DNA of 30,159 nt from positions 1 through 30,159 of the forward strand of contig JBFGEG010000038.1 of the NCBI GenBank assembly GCA_041580235.1, written 5' to 3'. The DNA comes from JADFOJ01 sp041580235 (GTDB lineage: Bacteria; Planctomycetota; Phycisphaerae; Phycisphaerales; SM1A02). The notes beneath the pieces are model-generated. The model saw only the letters and a list, made by a program, of their open reading frames with translations, searched no databases and had not been told where the DNA came from. Both the position numbers and the translations under genes were made by a program. Every line of letters starts with the position of its first letter. Position 1 is the stretch's first letter. This document shows positions 24,701 to 30,159 of the stretch, piece by piece.

Positions 24701-24999
24701 CCCCAGTCGAACTCGACGTAGGCGATGGACAGTCCCATCGCGCTCGAGCTGCGCAGCCGGCGAACGCCGGGAATGCCGTTGAGCGCCGACTCCACCGGAA
24801 ACGTCACGTACTGCTCGACCTCATCGGCGGCGAGGCCCGGCGCCTCGGTCATGACCACCACCGTCGGGGCATTGAGCTCCGGGAACACGTCCACCGACAT
24901 GCGGGGGAGCTGGGAGCCCGCGTAGACGAGCAGCACGCCCGCGAAGACGACAACGAGAACCGAGTGATCCAACGAAAACCTGATGAGTCTGGTCAGCAC
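21787..24999 (-). CDS. Heavy-metal-type RND efflux pump (CzcA/CusA family)
   Basis: This 1070-residue inner-membrane pump uses the proton gradient to expel metal ions through an adaptor and outer-membrane factor. It has the RND layout: TM1 (about 12-29), porter domain with SVDVFPELNAPTVVV (35-49), a TM bundle beginning near 340, second porter half, second TM bundle. The TM4 proton-relay segment reads GSLVDDAIIGTEN (401-413), with D405 and D406, unlike the textbook CzcA motif (DFGxxxDGAV) or CusA motif (VDAAIVMIEN). The second porter half contains TGRAERDEHAEP, possible metal ligands, and the C-terminal half has GIAVRNGILLVNHYRHLMEVE, typical of heavy-metal RND pumps. CusA-style Met relays are not apparent. 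Specificity therefore cannot be assigned. It follows the adaptor gene by 27 bases and overlaps the His-rich lipoprotein gene. Confidence 0.93.
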   Translation of the reverse strand: MLTRLIRFSLDHSVLVVVFAGVLLVYAGSQLPRMSVDVFPELNAPTVVVMTEAPGLAADEVEQYVTFPVESALNGIPGVRRLRSSSAMGLSIAYVEFDWGTDIYRARQLVSERLDTVREDLPPGTHAEMTPITSITGQIMLLALSSPDGSVSDLDLRAYAEYDLRNKLLAVPGVAQVSVLGGELPEYQVLVEQERLRLFDLTVQDVVDAAGESHSTLSAGYLADVNGLELPIRQAGKVRSTADIAGTVIKYHDGAPVTIGQVAEVRLGAALRRGTGADGGRPAVVMTVQKAPGTNTLVITNDIDKALDAAEVIMPAGIELNRDVFRQADFIDLSVDNILHALRDAAIIVALLLFVFLLNVRATLITLVAIPLSLAAGLLFLGWVGLTVNVMTLGGFAIAVGSLVDDAIIGTENAFRRLRQNAIVSEGRRKPKEQVVFEAIEEIRPSIVFATVIIVIVFLPLFFLHGIEGRFFRPLGIAFIVSILASLVVSLTVTPAMCRQLLDGRSLRERRESFVVRRLKSLYEPWLRAAIQLRRFVLGGAVVVTVLSLWLGSTFGTAFLPEFNEGTFTVQLFAPPGTSLTASDRMAGAVEQRILQIEGVKSATRLTGRAERDEHAEPVSNSEIEVTALPGSDQQEIRDRITRILEEVPGITSNVGQPIEHRLSHILSGTPAAIAINVFGEDLAVLRTIAREIATELKGLPGTRDVAANREVMIQSLPVDYRAGDLAAYGLTPQAAGEQVRNAIYGVTVARVNEGVRRYDLTVRLADHERESVRDLRRLTLRGRGGALLRLDEVADIGPELASNIISRENAQRKAVISLNVAKGYNLGHLVEEVRRRVDPIVQRYAYTVQYGGQFEAQQSASRTILIFTSFVILLMVLLAYLAVDSMRVALLVLVNLPLALIGGIVAIYVTESENIVLNTLALFGLGGRYTAPVISIASLVGFITLFGIAVRNGILLVNHYRHLMEVEDRSVYDAVVQGSLERLVPILMTALTAALAVIPIIIAGDRPGNELLAPLSVVILGGLLSSTFLNLIVVPAGYAAIYHVRGGDMRETELRTREGNNESTEETES

Positions 25000-25026
25000 G
25001 TGTCTGGACTGCCTCCGCGGTCGGGC

Positions 25027-26379
25027 TCAGTGTTCGGCATGGAACGTGCCGTCGGGATGCATGTGCCCGCCGCGGGGCGCACCGCCCGCCTGCGCCAGGG
25101 CGAGCTGAAGCTCGTAGGCACCGTCGAGAACAATCTGGTCGCCGAGACGAACACCACTGTTGACGACCACCCACCGTCCGTCGTCCACGCCGAGGTCGGC
25201 GCGCACGCGGATGGCGCGGTCGGGGTCCTTCGGATCACGCCGGAACAGGACGTGCGTGATGCCGTCCCTGACGATCGCGGACCTCGGAATGGCCAGTGCC
25301 GGCTCGTTGCCTCCCTCGACGACGATCTCGAGAAACGCCGAGACCCCCGGACGCATCCACGGGTCCAGCTCGCGCGGGGTCGCGATGAGCGTGATGGTCC
25401 GCTGTTCGGGGTAGGCTTCCAGCCCCAGGGCCAGATCGGCAACGACCCCTTCGCCGATGTCGAAGCCGGGCGATTGCGGCGGCACGATCCGGGCGGGAAG
25501 GTTCGCGGTGAACCGGCTGATGTCACTCTGCAGTCCCATCGCGCGAAAGCGGAGCTTCGAGGGATCGACCGTCGACAGCACGAGCGAAGGAGGCTCGACG
25601 TACGCGCCGTCGGTCACGGCGAGCGACTCCACGACACCGGGCTCGGTGGCCTTGACCTCGATCCAGTCGATCACCTGATACCGCGGCACTTGCCCGTCGT
25701 CGTGCGCGACCGTTTCGGTCAGCTTTGCCTCGGACATCCCGATGGCCGCCGCGGCGCGGTGCGTCGCGTGCTCCGAGGTCCGCTCGCCGTTAAGGAGCCT
25801 GGTTCGGGCGCTGTGCAGCTCCGCTTCGAGCCGGGGAAGGCTCGCGTCCAGCTCCGCCGCCTGAGCTTCGAGATCCGCCGCGCGGAAATCCGCGGCGGCG
25901 AGCGCCTCGATGCGCTGCCGGACCGTTTCCAGGCGGCGACGCGTCTCGACCAGCTTGGCCTGAGCCACATCGATCTCGGCTCGAGCCGACGCGATCGCCT
26001 GCTCGCCCAGAATGATCTCGTGCTGCAGCTCGGGCCATTGCGGCGAACGATACCGGTACAAGTGTGTCCCCGGCCGGACCTCCTGGTATTGCGAGACCAG
26101 GAGCTCGACCTGGCCCGCGAGCATGATTCGGTACTCGTGCCGCGCGGTCGGCTGGAGCTCGAATCTTCCGGGCACGCGAAGCGTGTCGGCGACCCGGCGG
26201 CTCTCGACCGTCGCGAAGGTGATACCGATGTTGCGGCGAACCGTCGCGGGAATGTCGATCCGGTCGGCGGCTTCGCTCGACGCGTCGTCGTGGGGGTGAC
26301 CCGGTGGGGCGTCTTCCACGGCTCGACCGCAGCCGGCCAGGACACAAAGGGGGAGCACGAGCAGGACGGCCTTGGTCAT
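25027..26379 (-). CDS. RND efflux adaptor lipoprotein (CzcB/CusB-like) with His-rich tail
   Basis: The 450-residue product begins with a clear lipoprotein signal (lipobox LAGC, C17) followed by GHPHDD. It has the periplasmic adaptor arrangement: beta-barrel/lipoyl first half (VPGRFELQP, MLAGQVELLVSQYQEVRPG), a helical hairpin of about 100 residues (126-230), the second lipoyl half (IEVKATEPGVVESLAVTDG), a beta barrel, and a membrane-proximal domain (WVVVNSGVRLGDQIVLDG). The last residues, GGHMHPDGTFHAEH, are rich in His and may bind metal, as in several heavy-metal adaptors. The gene lies between the outer-membrane factor (ATGA overlap at 26376-26379) and the pump. Role certain, metal not determined. 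Confidence 0.92.
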   Translation of the reverse strand: MTKAVLLVLPLCVLAGCGRAVEDAPPGHPHDDASSEAADRIDIPATVRRNIGITFATVESRRVADTLRVPGRFELQPTARHEYRIMLAGQVELLVSQYQEVRPGTHLYRYRSPQWPELQHEIILGEQAIASARAEIDVAQAKLVETRRRLETVRQRIEALAAADFRAADLEAQAAELDASLPRLEAELHSARTRLLNGERTSEHATHRAAAAIGMSEAKLTETVAHDDGQVPRYQVIDWIEVKATEPGVVESLAVTDGAYVEPPSLVLSTVDPSKLRFRAMGLQSDISRFTANLPARIVPPQSPGFDIGEGVVADLALGLEAYPEQRTITLIATPRELDPWMRPGVSAFLEIVVEGGNEPALAIPRSAIVRDGITHVLFRRDPKDPDRAIRVRADLGVDDGRWVVVNSGVRLGDQIVLDGAYELQLALAQAGGAPRGGHMHPDGTFHAEH

Positions 26380-27815
26380 GGCATTGCCTCGTTGGACTGT
26401 TCAGAATCGGCGGCCACGGCGTCGGGGGCGGGCGACAACGGCTCGTCCGGGCCGAGCAGGGCCAGCATGTCGATCGCGGCGCGGGCCTCGGAGAGCCGCA
26501 CGCCGATCAGCTTCAGCTTTGTCTCGTACGCGCGGACCAGGCTCTCCAGCAGAACCAGCGCCGTGCCGTGGTCCAGCCCCTCGCCGAGCTCCAGGAGCCG
26601 CCGCGCGTCGGTGACCTGCCGGTCCACCAGCGGGACCAGCGTGGCCTCGAGGTCCTCGCGCTGGCGTTGAGCCGCATCGTGCCTCGCCCGCGTCCGCGCG
26701 AGTCGCCCGACGGTCCGCTCGAACTCCGTCTCGTAGGCCGCGCGCGCGAGATTCCGCTCGGCGCGAGCCTCGGCGATCGCCTGCCTGTTGGCGTTGAGCA
26801 GCGGGATGGGAATCGAGCCGAAGATTCCGATTCGCGACTGCCCCTGGTCCGTCTCGTAGAGCGGCCCCACGGTCAGGTCGGGGTATTGCTTGCGGATCTC
26901 GCGGTGCAGTGTCTGCTCGGCCACCTCGTACTCGGCCTTCAGCGCGGCGAGGTCGAGGTTGGCTCGAATGAGACGATCCGAAGGCGGCCGGGCCACGTCT
27001 GGAAGCTCCGGCGCGCTGATGGTCATCTCGAGCTGCACGGGCGCGTCGGGTGACAGCCCGAGGATCGATCGGATGGCCTGCTCGCGCGTCTCAATGTCTC
27101 CCTGAAGGGCCCCCAGCTCGTTTCTCCGCGCTGCCTGCTCCAGGGCAAAGAGCGCCGCTTCCGTCCGCTGAAGCTCGCCGATCTCGACGAGCCGGCGTGT
27201 CGAGGACACGATCGAGTCGAGCCGATCAACCAGGTCCGCGGTCAGCTCGGACCTGAGCTGATCGGCCGACCACGTCACCCAGGCGAGCCGCAGGTCCTGC
27301 ACGGTCTGCCACTCCGCGAGCGCCACCCGCTCCAGTGCAGCCGCGGCCTCGGCGTCGGCGAGAGACTTCTCGGCGCCCAGCCGACCGGAGATCGGGATCG
27401 TGAACCCCAGCCCGTACGTGTTGACCCACGGATCCGGCACGCTGCCGGTCACGGAGAGAATGTCGACGCTGAAGGTCGGGTCCCTCCAGAGACCCGCGTG
27501 CTCGGCGCTGGCGTCGGCGACGCCCCGGCGAAGCCGTGCCAGACGAAGGTCCGGATTGAAGACGAGCGCAACGACCTCCGCCTCATGCACCGACAGGCCG
27601 TCGGTGGGATCAAACGCCTGCTCGACGAAAAGCCCCTGATCACGCAGTGCCTCCGCGAACTTCATGACCTCCTCGCTTTGCGCGGTGCGGGCCAACCATG
27701 CATCACGGTGCGCCGCGGGATCGAGCGGCTGCGGCGCGTACGACTGGCAGCCGCCGATCACGACGGTGAACGCGATACCCGACACGACAACTCCCTCATT
27801 CAGTGCATGACGCAC
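26376..27815 (-). CDS. Outer-membrane efflux factor (CzcC/TolC-like) lipoprotein
   Basis: The protein, about 479 residues, belongs to the outer-membrane factor family: two repeated helical halves rich in Ala, Glu and Arg, ending each half with short strands (for example TYGLGFTIPISGRLGAEKS and GIFGSIPIPLLNANRQA). It has a lipobox-like IGGC followed by QSYAPQP, so the mature protein should be acylated. The start is uncertain: GTG at 27815 has AGGGA nine bases upstream and gives a basic N-terminus (MRH); GTG at 27785 has GGGAG five bases upstream but gives a very short signal without positive charge. The frame is open further upstream (to 27992), but that part is not protein-like. It forms the outer channel for the adaptor and pump encoded behind it. 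Confidence 0.88.
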   Translation of the reverse strand: MRHALNEGVVVSGIAFTVVIGGCQSYAPQPLDPAAHRDAWLARTAQSEEVMKFAEALRDQGLFVEQAFDPTDGLSVHEAEVVALVFNPDLRLARLRRGVADASAEHAGLWRDPTFSVDILSVTGSVPDPWVNTYGLGFTIPISGRLGAEKSLADAEAAAALERVALAEWQTVQDLRLAWVTWSADQLRSELTADLVDRLDSIVSSTRRLVEIGELQRTEAALFALEQAARRNELGALQGDIETREQAIRSILGLSPDAPVQLEMTISAPELPDVARPPSDRLIRANLDLAALKAEYEVAEQTLHREIRKQYPDLTVGPLYETDQGQSRIGIFGSIPIPLLNANRQAIAEARAERNLARAAYETEFERTVGRLARTRARHDAAQRQREDLEATLVPLVDRQVTDARRLLELGEGLDHGTALVLLESLVRAYETKLKLIGVRLSEARAAIDMLALLGPDEPLSPAPDAVAADSEQSNEAMP

Positions 27816-27866
27816 ACGATCCACTCCCTCGGGCTGGTCTGGTGGGTGAGAATTCGGGGACGGCGC

Positions 27867-27881
27867 GCGCAGCGGCTGCGC
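27867..27881. repeat. 15-bp inverted repeat upstream of the outer-membrane factor gene
   Basis: GCGCAGC and GCTGCGC flank a single central G in the roughly 97-base gap between the His-rich gene and the outer-membrane factor gene. It lies about 52 bases upstream of the start at 27815. It could be an operator for a dimeric metal regulator; with one central base it would make a poor hairpin. No regulator gene is present in the window. Confidence 0.3.
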
Positions 27882-27912
27882 ACCGGCTCCGCCGCGGTGA
27901 AGTAACCGCGGA

Positions 27913-28329
27913 CTAGACCAGGAGCACGATGGATCGGATCTGTCGAAGCTGCCGGGTCGGATCCGGCCCCGCCCGGGGCGGCGGAAGCTCACGACGCTCT
28001 GAAGCCTGCCCGCCGCTGATCACCAGGGTGACGCACGGCGCCGGCCAGACCGGAGGCGCCTCGGTCTGCCGCGATCGGGGCGCGGTCCAGACCGTCTTCA
28101 GGTCGATGGGGACATGATCGAAGCCGTCGTGATCGTCGTCGTGATCTTCGCGATCAGCGTCGTCGTGGTGGTGATGATGATGAAGATGCGTGTAGTCGCC
28201 GTGTGAATGGCCGAGTGCGTGGGCATCCCCGTCCTCGTCGCCGAGCCCGCTGCACAGCTCGTACGACATGCTGCCGACGGCAATCACCGCCGCGAGAAAG
28301 ACTGTCAGGCAGCGCGCGGATCGATTCAT
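27913..28329 (-). CDS. His/Asp-rich secreted protein ahead of the RND pump genes, with a natural His6 run
   Basis: The predicted protein has 138 residues from ATG 28329 (144 if ATG 28347 is used). The N-terminus MNRSARCLTVFLAAVIAVG is a good signal peptide. It is followed by a region with 13 His within 36 residues, including HLHHHHHHDD and several DH pairs, then Pro-rich sequence (ELPPPRAGPDP) and a C-terminus QLRQIRSIVLLV. The His/Asp cluster should bind Zn, Co, Ni or Cu outside the cytoplasm. ATG 28329 is preferred because GAGGGA lies about ten bases upstream; ATG 28347 overlaps the DUF389 stop in an ATGA junction and would indicate coupling. I recognise no named domain. Its position suggests a metal buffer, sensor or chaperone for the RND system. 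Confidence 0.75.
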   Translation of the reverse strand: MNRSARCLTVFLAAVIAVGSMSYELCSGLGDEDGDAHALGHSHGDYTHLHHHHHHDDADREDHDDDHDGFDHVPIDLKTVWTAPRSRQTEAPPVWPAPCVTLVISGGQASERRELPPPRAGPDPTRQLRQIRSIVLLV

Positions 28330-28343
28330 TGGCACCACGTCCC

Positions 28344-29420
28344 TCATGCAGCCGGTGATTGTAGCCCCGGTCCTGGCAGCGAGGAGAACCCCAGGCGAGA
28401 CATCGAGGTGCGGTCAACTTCGTCCATTCTGTTCTCCGCCGCGACAATGACCACGATCAGCACTACGAGTAGCGTGATCCAGATCACGATCGCCAACCAG
28501 GTGGCGCGCCGGGCCCGCGCCGCTTCCCACCACGACAGCGGCCGAACCCCCTGTGCCAGGAAGGTCAGGACACCGGCGAGGTTGACGCAGATCACGTTCG
28601 CCAGCAGCAGCAGGGCCGCCCCGGCGGCTTCGTCCCAGTGGGCGTCGCCGACCGTCAGTCCCAGCGCCATGGTCGGCGGCAGGAGCGCGACGGCGACCAT
28701 CACGCCCACCAGCGCCGTGGGAATCCCGCTCGTGAGCGCGAGCGTGCTGGCACTGCCCGAGGCCAGGGCCAGCACGATGTCGCTGATGTGCACGACGGTT
28801 CGTTCTTCGATCGACCGAATCGCCGGATCGATGGTGAGCACGATGCCGAGGATTACGGCCAGCACGAGGGCAAGCGCCAAGCCGATCAGGTTCGAGCGAA
28901 GGCTGCGCCGGATCAACGGCCCGTCCCCCAATGTCGTACCCAAGGCCAGCGCCACGTTGGGGCCAAGGAGCGGCGCAATGACCATGGCGCCAATGATGAC
29001 CGCGACGTTGTCGCGGAGCATGCCAACCGCCGCGACCACGGACGAGAGCACAACGGTGGCATAGAAGACACGCGAGAGCCGGGACATGTCCTCGACGTCC
29101 GCGTACAGCTCCGCGCGGCTGACGCCGCGCATGCCGATCCTCGGCCCTCCGTTGCTCGGCCGATCAGACGTTTCTTGTCGGGGAAGTGCCGCCTCGACGG
29201 GCAGGATGAGCAATCTGAACTGCTCGGTCGAGCCAAACTCGCGTTGGACCCGGTCCACGACGCCGCCGCTCTGGTCAGCCTCCACGAGCACCCTCAGACG
29301 AACGCGGCCGTCGGCGAGGACCTCCTCGGTGAGGACATCCGACTCGAGCTCGCCGAGAACCCGGTGCAGGTCGTCCGCGCGGCTTCCGGCAGACAGTATT
29401 TCGACCAGTCGAGACGCCAT
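28344..29420 (-). CDS. DUF389 family integral membrane protein
   Basis: The product is about 358 residues. An N-terminal soluble region of about 120 residues has an alternating beta pattern (RVRLRVLVEA, FRLLILPVEA). A bundle of about six TMs follows, with the DUF389 core segment MLRDNVAVIIGAMVIAPLLGP and later PTALVGVMVAVALLPPTMALG. A last TM (ATWLAIVIWITLLVVLIVVIV) precedes a short tail. The function of DUF389 proteins is not established. The start is taken as ATG 29420 (weak GAG six bases upstream); GTG 29441 in the same frame is possible. The stop overlaps a possible start of the His-rich gene (ATGA at 28347-28344), so it probably leads the RND metal efflux operon, which hints at a role in metal or envelope stress. 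Confidence 0.88.
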   Translation of the reverse strand: MASRLVEILSAGSRADDLHRVLGELESDVLTEEVLADGRVRLRVLVEADQSGGVVDRVQREFGSTEQFRLLILPVEAALPRQETSDRPSNGGPRIGMRGVSRAELYADVEDMSRLSRVFYATVVLSSVVAAVGMLRDNVAVIIGAMVIAPLLGPNVALALGTTLGDGPLIRRSLRSNLIGLALALVLAVILGIVLTIDPAIRSIEERTVVHISDIVLALASGSASTLALTSGIPTALVGVMVAVALLPPTMALGLTVGDAHWDEAAGAALLLLANVICVNLAGVLTFLAQGVRPLSWWEAARARRATWLAIVIWITLLVVLIVVIVAAENRMDEVDRTSMSRLGFSSLPGPGLQSPAA

Positions 29421-29484
29421 GGCCGGCTCATGGTAAGTCACATGGCTGTCAGCCCGGTGGGAGAACGCGAGCAGGATCCTTGAC

Positions 29485-29505
29485 TCCCGGCGTCTTTTGC
29501 CGGGA
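29485..29505. repeat. Perfect 7-bp stem hairpin upstream of the DUF389 gene
   Basis: TCCCGGC and GCCGGGA flank a seven-base loop (GTCTTTT on the plus strand). It sits in the 179-base gap between the NPCBM-domain gene and the DUF389 gene, both on the minus strand. No T-tract follows on the minus strand, so a terminator role for the NPCBM gene is only possible; an operator role upstream of the DUF389-RND operon is equally possible. Confidence 0.35.
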
Positions 29506-29599
29506 ACAGAGGGCTAAACGGCGGTTTCCGATCGCCGCCTGACACTCCAGGACACGCGAAAAGACGATTGCCGGCTCCACGGGATGAGTGTCGCCTGCG

Positions 29600-30159
29600 T
29601 TACTCCACCAGCTCCAGGTCGCCCCAGGCGGTCCTGGCCATGTAGGAGTAGGTGTTCGACTCGCAGCTCAGCGTGATCGTGTCGACGTCGGTGATGTCGA
29701 GGTCCACGGCCTCGACGGATCCTGCCCCCACCACCTTGTTCGAGCGCCAGACGAGCTGGCCGTCGGCGTGGATACGAAACACACCTGCGGGGTTTCGCTC
29801 GTCGTTGACCGGGAACCGATTCGTATCGTCGCTCATCCCGGCCACGCCCCGCAGACGGCTGTAGCGCCCATTCAACGGGAAGCTGATGCGGCAGATCCCC
29901 TTGTCCTGGCTCGGCTGGGCCCAGATGCCGTTTTCATACTCCACGCCGCTGATGGTGACGCTGCGTCGAAAGCCGCCCCTTCGCATCTGGAGCCCGTCGA
30001 TAAGGGATGGCTCGGAGTGCGACAGGTAGATCTTCGGCTCAACGGCCTCGACCTGCGGCTCTTGTGGAACATAGTCATGCTCGATCTTCGGAGGGGCGCC
30101 CGGCCGCATCGTGACTCGGGTTCTCTTCGGGGCCGACGCGTTCTCCGGCACCAGCGCAC
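29600..30159 (-). CDS. C-terminal part of an NPCBM-domain protein, cut by the window edge
   Basis: At least 185 residues are visible; the frame stays open to the right edge, so the true start probably lies outside. The visible N-terminal stretch (basic, then Pro/Glu/Val-rich, to about residue 38 from the GTG at 30151) looks like a linker. It is followed by an NPCBM domain of about 145 residues: KIYLSHSEPSLIDG, SVTISGVEYENGIWAQPS, FPLNGRYSRLRGVAGMSDD, FRIHADGQLVWRSN, VEAVDLDITDVDTITLSCES and a final AWGDLELVE. NPCBM is a galactose-binding-like beta sandwich that binds carbohydrate and is very common in Planctomycetota, often attached to hydrolases, kinases or anchors. The catalytic or anchoring part, if any, is outside the window. 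GTG at 30151 is a possible but weak start. Confidence 0.85.
   Translation of the reverse strand, partial: ALVPENASAPKRTRVTMRPGAPPKIEHDYVPQEPQVEAVEPKIYLSHSEPSLIDGLQMRRGGFRRSVTISGVEYENGIWAQPSQDKGICRISFPLNGRYSRLRGVAGMSDDTNRFPVNDERNPAGVFRIHADGQLVWRSNKVVGAGSVEAVDLDITDVDTITLSCESNTYSYMARTAWGDLELVE

Noticed and set aside
23980..26670. An 896-codon plus-strand open frame opposite the RND pump and adaptor genes
   Set aside because: Its translation is rich in Arg, His, Gly and Asp without domains, as expected for the antisense of GC-rich coding DNA; the minus strand encodes two clear families there.
1..30159. Mobile elements, CRISPR arrays, tRNA or rRNA genes
   Set aside because: No regularly spaced repeats, transposase or integrase motifs, terminal inverted repeats or RNA gene signatures were seen.

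Overview
The window is GC-rich DNA, almost fully coding, and its gene content points to a planctomycete, possibly of the Phycisphaerae type. Signs of this are a very long SecA with lineage-style insertions, an adjacent DUF1800/DUF1501 pair, an NPCBM-domain protein, a giant MscK-type channel and several ligand-rich secreted proteins. The placement is an inference from gene content; there is no rRNA or other marker here.

Left part (1-9538). A secA gene on the minus strand runs off the left edge. Upstream of it on the same strand lies a small alanine-rich secreted protein. A plus-strand copper-type P1B ATPase diverges from that gene and is followed by the DUF1800/DUF1501 pair.

Middle (9555-17596, all minus strand). 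A membrane-anchored GGDEF-EAL cyclic-di-GMP protein is followed, across a roughly 330-bp spacer, by a six-gene transport operon. Read in its own direction the operon encodes a Cys-rich secreted protein, an HlyD-type adaptor, a MacB/LolD-type ATPase, two FtsX/MacB-type permeases and a Cys-containing lipoprotein. ATGA/GTGA overlaps or short gaps join the last five genes. No outer-membrane channel is encoded with it.

Right part. A plus-strand MscK-type mechanosensitive channel (17726-21274) converges on a second minus-strand operon (29420 to 21293). This encodes a DUF389 membrane protein, a His/Asp-rich secreted protein with a natural run of six His, an outer-membrane factor lipoprotein, an RND adaptor lipoprotein, a heavy-metal-type RND pump and a His-rich lipoprotein. 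Several junctions are ATGA overlaps. The right edge cuts an NPCBM-domain gene.

The main theme is metal or envelope homeostasis: a Cu-type ATPase, an RND metal efflux system and an ABC efflux system. Both multi-gene efflux operons carry a short secreted protein rich in metal ligands ahead of the pump genes and a ligand-bearing lipoprotein at the end. The soft ligand (Cys) goes with the ABC pump and the borderline ligand (His) with the RND pump. The ABC operon with its Cys-rich partners is the best candidate here for an uncharacterised system. No tRNA, rRNA, CRISPR array, insertion sequence or integrase was seen.
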